Assembly: GCA_002413745.1 (NCBI GenBank)
Contig: DHXP01000043.1
Coordinates: 5,159 to 69,158 of the forward strand
Length of the DNA stretch: 64,000 nt
Source of the DNA: Flavobacterium sp. UBA5153
GTDB lineage: Bacteria; Bacteroidota; Bacteroidia; Flavobacteriales; Flavobacteriaceae
Direction of reading: 5' to 3'
This document shows, piece after piece, positions 50,085 to 59,252 of the stretch; position 1 is the stretch's first letter; each line of letters starts with the position of its first letter. The translations under genes were made by a program, and so were the position numbers. The notes under the pieces were generated by a model, which worked only from the letters and a program-made list of their open reading frames with translations, did no database searches and had not been told where the DNA came from.

Positions 50085-51206
50085 ATGGGACAAGAAATCA
50101 AAACAAATGAAACTTATTATGAAAGTATCATCAGACAAGGATACAATCGAAGAGACTTTCTAAAGTTTGTTGCATTTATTGGAGCCTACATGGGTGTAGA
50201 ATCATCTACATTAGCTCAAATCGCAAAATCATTATCAACAAAACCACGATTACCGGTAATTTGGGAACATTTCCAAGAATGTACGTGTTGTAGCGAATCA
50301 TTTATTCGTTCTGATCACCCTATTGTTGCCGACATTATTTTGGATAAAATTTCCCTTGATTACACACTAACTTTAATGGCCGCTTCCGGACATCAAGCTG
50401 AGGCAGCCAAGAAAGCCACAATGGATAAATATAAAGGTGAATATATCCTTTGTGTTGAAGGCTCTGTTCCTTTAGGCGACGATGGAAATTATTGTTGCAT
50501 TGCGGGTAGAAGCGCAATCGATATATTAAAAGAATCTGCTGCTGGCGCCAAAGCCATAATTGCTTGGGGAAGCTGCGCAACATCAGGTTGCGTTCAAGCT
50601 GCAAAACCAAATCCAACTGGGGCTGTGCCAATTGACCAAATAATTACCGACAAACCCATCATAAATGTTCCCGGCTGTCCACCAATTGGTGAAGTTATGG
50701 CAGGAATTATTGTTCACGTTGTCGCTTTTGAAAGACTTCCTGAACTTGATGGAGCCGGAAGACCCAAAGCTTTCTACTCCAAAAGAGTACATGACAGCTG
50801 CTACAGAAGAGCCTATTTTGATGCGGGTCTTTTTGTAGAACACTTTGATGACGAAAATGCCAAAAAAGGATATTGTCTGTACAAAGTAGGATGTAAAGGA
50901 CCAACCACTTACAATGCCTGTGGTAATATCAAATGGAACGGTGGCGTTAGCTATCCAATTCAGTCAGGACATGGTTGCTTAGGTTGCAGTGCCAAAGGTT
51001 TCTGGGATGCAGGAAGTTTCTATTCTCGTGACCTCGCAACTGGAGGCGGAATCGAAAGTGATTCAGATACTTTAGGAAAAGTGGCTCTTGGGGCAGTTGC
51101 TGCCGGAATTGGTGCTCATGCCATTTTATCTAATGTTTCTAAAAGAAAAGAATTAGACAGAAGAATTGCAGAAGGCGAAAAAGTGGAATCAAAAATAAAA
51201 GATTAA
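50085..51206 (+). CDS. uptake [NiFe]-hydrogenase small subunit, oxygen-tolerant type
   Basis: Passes electrons from the NiFe site through three Fe-S clusters. 373 residues. A twin-arginine signal [11 protein letters not shown] at 21-31 marks Tat export, and a C-terminal helix (about 331-350) anchors it to the membrane. Proximal-cluster cysteines are Cys66, 68, 69, 164, 169 and 198. The two extra ones (68 and 169) and all spacings equal E. coli Hyd-1 Cys17, 19, 20, 115, 120 and 149. Distal ligands are His236, Cys239, 264 and 270. Medial ligands are Cys279, 298 and 301. Group 1d is therefore supported directly. Confidence 0.97.
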   Translation: MGQEIKTNETYYESIIRQGYNRRDFLKFVAFIGAYMGVESSTLAQIAKSLSTKPRLPVIWEHFQECTCCSESFIRSDHPIVADIILDKISLDYTLTLMAASGHQAEAAKKATMDKYKGEYILCVEGSVPLGDDGNYCCIAGRSAIDILKESAAGAKAIIAWGSCATSGCVQAAKPNPTGAVPIDQIITDKPIINVPGCPPIGEVMAGIIVHVVAFERLPELDGAGRPKAFYSKRVHDSCYRRAYFDAGLFVEHFDDENAKKGYCLYKVGCKGPTTYNACGNIKWNGGVSYPIQSGHGCLGCSAKGFWDAGSFYSRDLATGGGIESDSDTLGKVALGAVAAGIGAHAILSNVSKRKELDRRIAEGEKVESKIKD

Positions 51207-51227
51207 TAAACCAATAAATAAAATAAA

Positions 51228-52964
51228 ATGGCAGAAAGAATCGTAGTTGACCCAATTACAAGAATAGAAGGACATTTAAGAGCCGAAGTCGAAATTTCTG
51301 ACGGAACGATAAAAGAAGCTTTTTTGTCCGCTACAATGGTTAGAGGTCTAGAAAATATTGTTAAAGGTAGAAATCCTAAGGATGTTTGGGCCTTTGTTCA
51401 AAGATCTTGCGGAGTTTGTACCGCTGTTCACGCGACGGCATCCGTTAGAACCGTAGAAGATGCCTTGGGAATTGTGGTTCCGCCAAATGCCGAAATGGTT
51501 AGAAACATAATGACCGGATCGTTATATATTCATGATCACGTGATCCACTTTTATCATCTTCACGCCTTTGATTGGGTTGATGTTGTAAGCGGGTTAAGCG
51601 CTGATCCAGTGAAAACTTCACAATTGGCACAAAGCATTTCAAAATGGCCAAAAAGCTCGCCCGGTTATTTCTCTGATTTACAAAAAAGATTGAAAAAATT
51701 TGTTGAAAGCGGCCAGTTAGGTATTTTTGCCAATGGTTATTGGGGTCACCCAGCAATGAAATTGCCGCCAGAAGCCAATTTAATGGCCACTGCACATTAT
51801 TTGGAAGCATTGGAATGGCAAAAAGAAATAGTGAAAGTACACGCCATCTTTGGTGGAAAAAATCCACATCCTAATTTCTTGGTTGGCGGTATGGCTTGTG
51901 CCATCAATCTTGATGATGCCAGCGGACTCAATGCCGAAAGATTGGCAATGGTTCAAAAATTGTTGATCCAGGGTAAAGAGTTCATAGAACAGGTATATTT
52001 GCCTGACGTATTGGCAATTGCAGGCTTCTACAAAGACTGGGCGGCAATAGGCAGTTTTAATAATTTTATGAGTTTTGGAGATTTTCCAATGCAAGGCTAC
52101 AATAATACGAATATCAATACTTTCAAATTCCCGTCGGGAGTAATACTTGACAAGGATTTATCAAAAGTTCACGATCTTGACTTGAGAAATCTTAAAACAG
52201 TTGAAGAATATGTAAATAATTCTTGGTATGATTATTCAGGAGACGGAAACGCGGGTAAACACCCTTGGGTTGGTGAAACCAACATCAATTATACAGGGCC
52301 AAAACCTCCTTACACCCATCTTGATGTGGATAAAAAATACAGTTTTATCAAAACTCCAAGATGGAAAGGTCATGCGATGGAAGTGGGTCCTTTGGCAAGA
52401 ACCTTGATTGGTTATGCTTCGGGAAGACCCGAGTACAAAGAAATAGTTGATGCAACACTTTCTAAACTGCAGGTTCCTGCCGGGGCACTTTTCTCTACTT
52501 TGGGAAGAACAGCAGCAAGAGCTTTAGAAACACAATTAGTTGCAGGCTGGAATCTTGAATTTTTTGACACCCTAATCAGCAACATCAAAAATGGTGATAC
52601 CAGAATGTCCAATATGGAAAAATGGGAAATCTCATCTTGGCCTTCAGAAGCTAAAGGTGTTGGTTTAGTTGAAGCTCCTAGAGGCTCATTGAGCCACTGG
52701 ATTATTATCAAAGATGGCAAAACCGAAAACTACCAACAAGTGGTGCCGTCTACATGGAATGCTTCACCGAGAGATCCAAAAGGACAAAGATCTCCTTACG
52801 AAAGTGCTTTGATGGGCACTCCGGTTGCTAATTCAGAATTACCATTAGAAATTATTAGAACCATCCATTCTTACGATCCTTGTATTGCTTGTGCAGTGCA
52901 TTTGTATGACGAGAAAGGCGAAATCATTAAAGAAATGAATGATCTTTCTATTTGTAATGTCTAA
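51228..52964 (+). CDS. uptake [NiFe]-hydrogenase large subunit
   Basis: Carries the NiFe(CN)2CO active site that splits H2. 578 residues. The L1 motif RSCGVCTAVHA has Cys61 and Cys64. The L2 motif DPCIACAVH has Cys552 and Cys555. Residues after His558 form a 20-residue tail (LYDEKGEIIKEMNDLSICNV) that the maturation protease should remove. The RIEGHLRAEVE start motif is present. It lies 21 bp after the small subunit, with which it is co-exported by Tat. Confidence 0.97.
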   Translation: MAERIVVDPITRIEGHLRAEVEISDGTIKEAFLSATMVRGLENIVKGRNPKDVWAFVQRSCGVCTAVHATASVRTVEDALGIVVPPNAEMVRNIMTGSLYIHDHVIHFYHLHAFDWVDVVSGLSADPVKTSQLAQSISKWPKSSPGYFSDLQKRLKKFVESGQLGIFANGYWGHPAMKLPPEANLMATAHYLEALEWQKEIVKVHAIFGGKNPHPNFLVGGMACAINLDDASGLNAERLAMVQKLLIQGKEFIEQVYLPDVLAIAGFYKDWAAIGSFNNFMSFGDFPMQGYNNTNINTFKFPSGVILDKDLSKVHDLDLRNLKTVEEYVNNSWYDYSGDGNAGKHPWVGETNINYTGPKPPYTHLDVDKKYSFIKTPRWKGHAMEVGPLARTLIGYASGRPEYKEIVDATLSKLQVPAGALFSTLGRTAARALETQLVAGWNLEFFDTLISNIKNGDTRMSNMEKWEISSWPSEAKGVGLVEAPRGSLSHWIIIKDGKTENYQQVVPSTWNASPRDPKGQRSPYESALMGTPVANSELPLEIIRTIHSYDPCIACAVHLYDEKGEIIKEMNDLSICNV

Positions 52965-52986
52965 ATAACCCCTTAATAAATATTTT

Positions 52987-53697
52987 ATGTCAATACAAGA
53001 TTTTAAAAGAGCCTATGTTTGGCAATTGCCGGTCAGGATATTTCATTGGGTTAATGCATTAGCAATAACAGTCTTAATCATCACTGGATTAATGATATCC
53101 CATCCTCCAGGAATAATTTCCGGAAATGAAGCTTCCTCCCAGTTTTGGTTTGGGTATATTCGTGAAATTCATTTTATGAGTGCTTATTTAATGGTGGCGG
53201 TTTTAATTATGAGAGTGTATTGGGCTTTTAAAGGCAATAAATATGCTAACCGGAAAGTATTTGTTCCATTCAATAAAGAAGGACTTTCAAATGGTTGGTA
53301 TACATTAAAATATGATATTTTCCTCCAAAATGAAAAAAGATATAACTATAAAAAAAGCATACACGTGGGACATAATAATATAGCCGCTGTTTCCTATTTA
53401 GTTATGTTTATTCTGGCAATTGTTATGATTATTACTGGTTTTGGTTTGTATTCAGCTAACTCAACTTGGTTTTTACCAAAAATGTTTGCTTGGGTACCCG
53501 AGTTTCTAGGTGGTGATATGAATACTAGAGTTTTGCACCATTTAACAATGTGGGGATTCATTTTGTTTGTGTTAATTCATGTGTACCTTGTTCTTTATCA
53601 TGATTGGTTAGAAGGACGGGGCGAAGCATCAGCGATGATAAGTGGTTATAAATTTGTAAGAGCAGAAAGAATCAAGAAAGAGGCAGAAAAAAAATAA
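52987..53697 (+). CDS. Ni/Fe-hydrogenase b-type cytochrome subunit
   Basis: Transfers electrons from the small subunit to quinone. 236 residues, four transmembrane helices beginning near residues 20, 60, 130 and 185. Haem-ligand histidines are visible in RIFHWVNA, REIHFMSAY and VLHHLTMWGFILFVLIHVYL. The family is the HyaC/HupC type. It lies 22 bp after the large subunit. A terminator-like hairpin (53716-53748) follows directly. Confidence 0.95.
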   Translation: MSIQDFKRAYVWQLPVRIFHWVNALAITVLIITGLMISHPPGIISGNEASSQFWFGYIREIHFMSAYLMVAVLIMRVYWAFKGNKYANRKVFVPFNKEGLSNGWYTLKYDIFLQNEKRYNYKKSIHVGHNNIAAVSYLVMFILAIVMIITGFGLYSANSTWFLPKMFAWVPEFLGGDMNTRVLHHLTMWGFILFVLIHVYLVLYHDWLEGRGEASAMISGYKFVRAERIKKEAEKK

Positions 53698-53715
53698 ATG
53701 AATAAATTGATTTAT

Positions 53716-53748
53716 AAAAATTCCCTAAAAATAACAGGGAATTTTTTT
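53716..53748 (+). terminator. intrinsic terminator/attenuator after cytochrome b
   Basis: AAAAATTCCCT (53716-53726) pairs perfectly with AGGGAATTTTT (53736-53746) across a 9-base loop, and the T-run extends to 53748. It separates structural genes from maturation genes in the same operon and probably allows only part of the transcripts through. Confidence 0.8.
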
Positions 53749-53769
53749 AATAGTTTAAAAAATATACAA

Positions 53770-54300
53770 ATGGCTGAAGAATTATTCCCACACGTATCCG
53801 ATGGATTTCACAATAATGGCAATAAAATATTACTATTGGGAATTGGCAATTATTTAATGGGAGATGAAGGAGTTGGAGTTCATTTTGTCAACACTATTGA
53901 CGAATCTGAATTTCCTAAAAACATCACTTTTATGGATGGTGGAACAGGCGGATTCCTACTTATCCCCTATCTTGAAAGTCATTCTGTTGCCATTATTATT
54001 GATGCAACAATGGACGGAAAAGAAGCTGGAACTGTCACTCTTTTGAAACCAAAATTTTCGAATGATTTCCCTCTATCATTGAGCGGACATAATTTTGGAT
54101 TAAAAGATATGGTCGAAATACTAACTATGTTCGGTCGAATGCCAGACATCTACCTTTACACCGTTTCAATAGACAATATGGATCCTATGGTTACCGAGTT
54201 ATCTCCCAAAGTACAAGCTTCATTGTCCAATGTAAAAAGTAAAATACTGGATTTACTAGAAGAATTAAAAACAAAAAATAGCATTCTACTTGAGTCCTGA
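53770..54300 (+). CDS. hydrogenase maturation protease (HyaD/HybD family)
   Basis: Endopeptidase that removes the C-terminal tail of the large subunit after nickel insertion. 176 residues from the ATG at 53770 (MAEELFPHVS). A longer frame from 53698 would run through the terminator stem, so I rejected that start. Family motifs: LLLGIGNYLMGDEGVGVHF with the nickel-sensing Glu, VAIIIDATMDG (Asp), and SGHNFGLKDMVEIL (His). It overlaps hypF by 11 bp. Confidence 0.93.
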   Translation: MAEELFPHVSDGFHNNGNKILLLGIGNYLMGDEGVGVHFVNTIDESEFPKNITFMDGGTGGFLLIPYLESHSVAIIIDATMDGKEAGTVTLLKPKFSNDFPLSLSGHNFGLKDMVEILTMFGRMPDIYLYTVSIDNMDPMVTELSPKVQASLSNVKSKILDLLEELKTKNSILLES

Positions 54301-56572
54301 TACTTTTGAAATAGTAATTTCCGGAAGAGTTCAGGGAGTCGGATTCAGACCTTTTATTTATAATTTGGCAACAAAATATAATATAAAAGGTTTTGTAACC
54401 AATAACGAAAAAGGCGTTTTAATCAATGCCGTGTCGGATGACAACAATATTGACGCTTTTTACAACCAAATATTTATTCAAAAACCGGTAAGTTCCGAGA
54501 TTACTTCTTCTCAAATAAAAAAAATTCCTTCAATAGAAAAATTGGATGGTTTTTGCATAAAACCCACAGCTCCTAACCTACTTATTGACATTCCATTAAC
54601 TCCGGATTTTGCCATTTGTGAAAGCTGTTCAGCGGAAATGCTAGATCCTAAAAATCCAAGATATTATTATCCATTCATAACTTGCACGCAATGCGGACCA
54701 AGATATACTATAACCAAAAAATTCCCATTTGAAAGAACAAACACAAGCATTGATGAATTCATTATGTGCGAAAATTGTTTGCAGGAATATAAAAATAGCG
54801 ATACTATTCGATTTCATTCTCAAACAAACTCTTGTCCCAATTGTGGAATTACTTTAAAATTAACAACCAATTCAGGAGAAATACTTTCAGAAACAAACAC
54901 TGAAATATTCAAAATCATAGCCGAAAAACTAGCCTTAGGGAAAATAATCGCCTTAAAAAATACTGCAGGTTATGTATTAATTTGTGATGCCACCAATGAA
55001 GAAGCCGTAAAAGAATTAAGGATTAGAAAAAAAAGACCCACGAAACCATTTGCTGTTTTATTCAAAAACACGGAGTCAATAGAAAACTATCTAAAAATGA
55101 ATCCTATCGAAAAGGATTTGCTGAATTCTACCGAAACTCCAATAGTAATTTTACCAATAAAAAACGTGTTGGATTTAGCCGTCAATCAAATTTCGCCCAA
55201 TCTTGAAACTATCGGAGCAATGATTCCAAATTCAGGAACATTGAAATTGGTAATGGAAAATTTCGGAAAACCAATTATTGCCACAAGTGCTAATTTTCAC
55301 GGTTCTCCGATATGTTCCAATGAAAAAGAAGCCACGAAAACATTAAAAGAAATCGCCGATTATTTTATCCACAATTCCTTGAATGTGCTCCATCCACAGG
55401 ATGATTCGGTTATAAAATTCACGGAAAAACATTCCAAAAAAATAATCTTGAGACGTTCACGTGGTTTTGCTCCCAATTTTTTGCAATTCGATAAACCGAA
55501 ATACAACCAAAAAATACTCTGTCTCGGCAGCGACTTGAAAAACACGATTACCATTTTGCCCAACAATAATTGTTATATAAGTGAATACATTGGCGATTTG
55601 GCAAATTATGACACTTATTTACGATTTGAAAAAACAATAGAAAACTACAGGAAAATATTCAGTTTTGAACCAGAAGTCCTATTATCTGACTCCCATCCAA
55701 AATATATAAGTTCAAATATTGAAGAAAGCTTCTTTAGTGAGGAAGATGATATTCATTTTCAAAAAATCCAGCACCACGAAGCCCATTTTGCGGCGATTCT
55801 TGGGGAGAAGAATTTGTGGCAATCCAAAGACAAAATTATGGGAATTGTATGGGATGGAATCGGTTATGGGAATAAAAACGAAATATGGGGCGGAGAATTT
55901 TTCGAATATCATAAAAACACCATCAATAGAATTGGCCACTTGGCTAATTTCCCTTGGATTCTTGGAGACAAAATGTCTAAAAATCCAAAAATTTCGGCTT
56001 TGTCCATCAGCGATTCAAATTTATATTTTAAAGACTATTTCGATGCTAATGAATGGAATATTTATTCGAAAGCAATTCAAAACTCAACGATTCAAACCTC
56101 GTCAATGGGACGATTATTTGATGCGGTGGGTTTTGTATTAGGATTTCACCAACAAATTTATTTTGAAGGCGAAGCGGCAATTTACTTGGAAAAAATAGCC
56201 CAAAAACAGTATTCAGCATCAAAAAGTGAACTTATCGATTATCTCGAAAATGAAAAAATAAGCAATAATATCATTCCAACTAAATTACTTTTTGACACAA
56301 TAATTTCGGATAAAATTAATGGAATTTCAGTTGGAGAAATTGCCGTGAATTTTCATTACACACTAATTAAGAGTATTGAAAAAATTGCCGCAAACAATAA
56401 AATTCATACATTAGCATTCAGCGGTGGCGTATTTCAAAACTCGCTTCTTGTAGATATGATTATCGAATTTCTATCGAACGATTTTGAGGTACATTTACAC
56501 GAAAACTTATCTCCAAACGACGAAAACATTTCTTTCGGGCAATTGAATTATTATCTTAATATTAAAAATTAA
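54290..56572 (+). CDS. hypF: carbamoyltransferase HypF
   Basis: Makes the thiocarbamate on HypE from carbamoyl phosphate, the source of cyanide ligands. 760 residues, a normal length. Domains: acylphosphatase (EIVISGRVQGVGFRPFIYNL, 6-90), two zinc-finger motifs (CESCSAEM...CTQCG and CENCLQEY...CPNCG, about 105-185), YrdC-like domain (200-390), and Kae1-like domain with QHHEAHFAAILGE and LAFSGGVFQN. The start codon is a TTG, 11 bp inside the protease gene, so translation is probably coupled and weak. Confidence 0.95.
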   Translation: MSPDTFEIVISGRVQGVGFRPFIYNLATKYNIKGFVTNNEKGVLINAVSDDNNIDAFYNQIFIQKPVSSEITSSQIKKIPSIEKLDGFCIKPTAPNLLIDIPLTPDFAICESCSAEMLDPKNPRYYYPFITCTQCGPRYTITKKFPFERTNTSIDEFIMCENCLQEYKNSDTIRFHSQTNSCPNCGITLKLTTNSGEILSETNTEIFKIIAEKLALGKIIALKNTAGYVLICDATNEEAVKELRIRKKRPTKPFAVLFKNTESIENYLKMNPIEKDLLNSTETPIVILPIKNVLDLAVNQISPNLETIGAMIPNSGTLKLVMENFGKPIIATSANFHGSPICSNEKEATKTLKEIADYFIHNSLNVLHPQDDSVIKFTEKHSKKIILRRSRGFAPNFLQFDKPKYNQKILCLGSDLKNTITILPNNNCYISEYIGDLANYDTYLRFEKTIENYRKIFSFEPEVLLSDSHPKYISSNIEESFFSEEDDIHFQKIQHHEAHFAAILGEKNLWQSKDKIMGIVWDGIGYGNKNEIWGGEFFEYHKNTINRIGHLANFPWILGDKMSKNPKISALSISDSNLYFKDYFDANEWNIYSKAIQNSTIQTSSMGRLFDAVGFVLGFHQQIYFEGEAAIYLEKIAQKQYSASKSELIDYLENEKISNNIIPTKLLFDTIISDKINGISVGEIAVNFHYTLIKSIEKIAANNKIHTLAFSGGVFQNSLLVDMIIEFLSNDFEVHLHENLSPNDENISFGQLNYYLNIKN

Positions 56573-56583
56573 TTTTAGAAAAT

Positions 56584-57210
56584 ATGAACATAAACGAATT
56601 GTTGGGAACTATAGGAAAAACAGATGAATCTGATAAAATATCCTATTCTGCCGGAGTGATTATGGCGCAAAGCCTGAAAGACATTGGTTTTGACGAGATA
56701 AAATATGATGATTATATCGAAGGTATGAAATCGGTTTTTAATGATTCTTATCCAAAAATAACCCAAAAAAGAGCCATCGATATATTTCAAAATTATGTGG
56801 TGCTACTTCAGGAAGATTTGAAAGATAAAAACGCTGAATTAGGCAAAAAATTCTTGGAGGAAAACGCTAAAAAAGAAGGCGTTATCACACTCGAAAGTGG
56901 TTTACAATTCGAAATTTTGGAACAAGGAACTGGAGAAATTCCAACTATTAACGATACCGTAAAAGTCATTTACGAAGGCACTTTATTAAACAAAGACGTT
57001 TTTGATTCGACCAAAGATAGCGGTGCAATAGAAATGAATGTAGCGCAAACCATTTTGGCTTGGCAAGAAGCTTTGCTATTGATGCCAGTTGGTTCACGTT
57101 GGAAATTATACATTCCGCATCATTTGGCTTATGGAGAATATGGTGCACAACCAATGATTCAGCCCAATACTACATTGATTTTTATCATCGAATTGATGGA
57201 GATAGTTTAA
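56584..57210 (+). CDS. FKBP-type peptidyl-prolyl cis-trans isomerase
   Basis: 208 residues without a signal peptide, so cytoplasmic. An N-terminal helical dimerisation domain (about 1-90, SDKISYSAGVIMAQSLKD) is followed by an FKBP domain (about 110-208, with VKVIYEGTLLNKDVFDST and IPHHLAYGEYGAQPMIQPNT). The layout is that of FklB/Mip, not SlyD: there is no His-rich tail. Located 11 bp after hypF and before hypD, it may be a folding helper for the hydrogenase precursor, or a passenger. Assignment of the fold is sure, the role is inferred. Confidence 0.9.
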   Translation: MNINELLGTIGKTDESDKISYSAGVIMAQSLKDIGFDEIKYDDYIEGMKSVFNDSYPKITQKRAIDIFQNYVVLLQEDLKDKNAELGKKFLEENAKKEGVITLESGLQFEILEQGTGEIPTINDTVKVIYEGTLLNKDVFDSTKDSGAIEMNVAQTILAWQEALLLMPVGSRWKLYIPHHLAYGEYGAQPMIQPNTTLIFIIELMEIV

Positions 57211-57214
57211 TAAT

Positions 57215-57400
57215 AACCCGTTGGGTGTAATTAGTTTTTGATGATAATTTTCGTCAGTTCGAGTGATCCCGCTTTTGGGCGGGATCGTATCGAGAACTAG
57301 AAAATTATTATTAAAAACGGTTCTCGATACATTTTTTGTTCCGTTTTACTGCACAAAAAACACTCACGCTGACGTTTTTAATAATTGCACCCAACGGGTT
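57215..57400. mobile_element. 186-bp MITE-like element with terminal inverted repeats
   Basis: The ends are AACCCGTTGGGTGTAATTA (57215-57233) and its inverse at 57382-57400, matching at 18 of 19 positions. AATAAT flanks both ends (57209-57214 and 57401-57406), a possible 6-bp target duplication in AT-rich DNA. Inside are a GATCCCGC/GCGGGATC hairpin (57265-57286) and TATCGAGAAC/GTTCTCGATA arms (57288-57329). No coding capacity. The GTCAGTTCGAG core is shared with the element at 31628-31750. It lies between the FKBP gene and hypD. Confidence 0.7.
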
Positions 57401-57430
57401 AATAATATTCTTTTGAGAAATTGATTATAT

Positions 57431-58510
57431 ATGAAATACCTAACCGAATACCGAAATCCAGAACTCGTAAAGCACTATTTATCTGAGATTAGCAAAATAG
57501 TTACTAAGCCTTGGAATATAATGGAAATTTGTGGCGGCCAAACCCATTCTTTGGTAAAAAATGGACTGTTAGATTTACTTCCCAAAGAAGTGAGAATGAT
57601 TCACGGCCCGGGTTGTCCGGTTTGTGTTACTCCTATTTCGTTGATTGACAAGGCGATTGAACTATTAAAACAAGGCGTTATTGTTTGCTCTTTTGGCGAT
57701 ATGATTCGGGTTCCGGGTTCAACAAAAAGTTTGCTGCAAGCCAAGGCGGATGGTGGCGATTTGAGAATTTTATATTCCCCTCTCGAAGCGGTGAATATTG
57801 CTGCAGCAAATCCTGATAAAGAAGTGGTTTTCTTTGCAGTAGGTTTTGAAACTACCGCTCCAAGCAATGCACTTTCCGTGGTTCACGCTGATAAATTGGG
57901 CTTGAATAATTATTCTATTCTGGTTTCTCACGTTTTGGTTCCGCCGGCTATGGAAGCCATTTTATCGGATGAATTTTGCACCATCGACGCCTTTTTGGCT
58001 GCCGGTCACGTTTGCACGATTATGGGATTGGACGAATATTATCCCATTGCAGAAAAATATAAAATTCCGCTTGTTGTCACTGGATTTGAACCTGCCGACT
58101 TGGTACAGGGAATTTATCACGCCGTACTTCAATTAGAAAATGGCGACTATTTCGTTGACAATCAATACAAGCGTTTGGTAAAACCCGAAGGAAATCTAAG
58201 AGCCAAAGAAGTCATTTATGATGTTTTCGAAATTGGAGAACAAGAATGGCGAGGCATTGGGAAAATTCCCGAAAGCGGTTTTGTAATGACCGAAAAATAT
58301 AAAAAATACGATGCCAATAGGAAGTTTTCCATCGAAGTAACTCATAGCGAAAAAGATAAAAACTGCATAGCGGGAGAAATCCTGAAAGGAATCAAAAAAC
58401 CTCACGAATGCCCTGAATTCGGTAAAAATTGCAAGCCTTCAAATCCTCTTGGAGCGCCAATGGTTTCATCGGAAGGTGCTTGTGCGGCTTATTATCATTA
58501 TTCCATTTAG
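57431..58510 (+). CDS. hypD: hydrogenase iron-sulfur maturation protein HypD
   Basis: Scaffold with HypC for the Fe(CN)2CO unit. 359 residues. Cys motifs: CGGQTHSLVKNGL, HGPGCPVCVTP, GFETTAPS, AGHVCTIMG, and the C-terminal [4Fe-4S] site (CIAGEILKG...CPEFGKNC...SSEGACAAYY). It follows the MITE-like insertion by 30 bp, so it may use read-through or a promoter in the element. The nickel transporter gene starts 2 bp after its stop. Confidence 0.97.
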   Translation: MKYLTEYRNPELVKHYLSEISKIVTKPWNIMEICGGQTHSLVKNGLLDLLPKEVRMIHGPGCPVCVTPISLIDKAIELLKQGVIVCSFGDMIRVPGSTKSLLQAKADGGDLRILYSPLEAVNIAAANPDKEVVFFAVGFETTAPSNALSVVHADKLGLNNYSILVSHVLVPPAMEAILSDEFCTIDAFLAAGHVCTIMGLDEYYPIAEKYKIPLVVTGFEPADLVQGIYHAVLQLENGDYFVDNQYKRLVKPEGNLRAKEVIYDVFEIGEQEWRGIGKIPESGFVMTEKYKKYDANRKFSIEVTHSEKDKNCIAGEILKGIKKPHECPEFGKNCKPSNPLGAPMVSSEGACAAYYHYSI

Positions 58511-58512
58511 AG

Positions 58513-59229
58513 ATGATAGGATTTATAATAACGGCATATGCTGGACTGGAGCACGCTTTTGAAGCCGATCATTTATTGGCGGTAAATAGCTTGGTAACCA
58601 ATAGAAATAATCTCAAAGAATCCGTGAAAGACGGCGTGTATTGGGGAATTGGCCACACACTTACCATTTTCGTGATAGTTGTTTTGATGATTGGTTTTAA
58701 AGTTAGTGTCAGCGAACACATTTTTAGTTATTTGGAAGCTACAGTTGGCTTAATGCTAGTTTTTTTGGGTATTTATCGCTTGTCAAAATTATTTAAAAAA
58801 AATACGCACACACACACTTATTCCCATAGTCACACTCTTTCCAATACTGATTCTGTTAGCCATTTGCATTCACACACTTACTCACATTCACATATAATTA
58901 CCGCTTCAAATCACAGTCATCCCAATAAATCGAATAGTTTTAGCGCGGCTTTTGGAGTAGGTTTGGTTCACGGTTTGGCTGGAAGTGGTGCCTTGGTAGT
59001 TTTGGTGCTTTCGCAAATGAAAACCACGCTGGAAGGATTGTCATACATTTTAATTTTCGGTGCAGGTTCTATTATCGGAATGTTTATTGCCTCGGGTTTA
59101 TTTAGTCTTCCTTATGGAAAATCAATACTGAAATCTCAAAAACTGCAAATTGGTTTGATAATTGTTTCTTCCCTGCTTTGCGTGTTTTATGGAAGTCACG
59201 TGATTTACGAAAATCTTTTCAGGATATAA
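58513..59229 (+). CDS. nickel/cobalt transporter with His-rich loop (NiCoT/UreH-like)
   Basis: Imports nickel for the hydrogenase. 238 residues from the ATG at 58513, 2 bp after hypD; an earlier in-frame ATG lies inside hypD. About six transmembrane helices. The helix-I signature GLEHAFEADHLLAV contains the family's H-x4-D-H motif. A cytosolic or periplasmic loop (about 97-140) is rich in HTH, HSH and SHS units that should bind nickel. Last gene of the hydrogenase operon, convergent with the efflux operon. Confidence 0.88.
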   Translation: MIGFIITAYAGLEHAFEADHLLAVNSLVTNRNNLKESVKDGVYWGIGHTLTIFVIVVLMIGFKVSVSEHIFSYLEATVGLMLVFLGIYRLSKLFKKNTHTHTYSHSHTLSNTDSVSHLHSHTYSHSHIITASNHSHPNKSNSFSAAFGVGLVHGLAGSGALVVLVLSQMKTTLEGLSYILIFGAGSIIGMFIASGLFSLPYGKSILKSQKLQIGLIIVSSLLCVFYGSHVIYENLFRI

Positions 59230-59252
59230 ATTCCCTCATCAAATAGAGTTAT

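Noticed and set aside
53698-53769. Upstream start of the hydrogenase protease
   Set aside because: The extension encodes the terminator stem and T-run and lies before the conserved N-terminus.
58429-58512. Longer start of the nickel transporter
   Set aside because: It overlaps the coding end of hypD in another frame and lacks transporter features; ATG 58513 follows the hypD stop directly.
48801-59000. His-codon repeats in hypB and the nickel transporter as possible CRISPR or tandem DNA repeats
   Set aside because: They are short codon repeats within good coding frames, without regular spacers.
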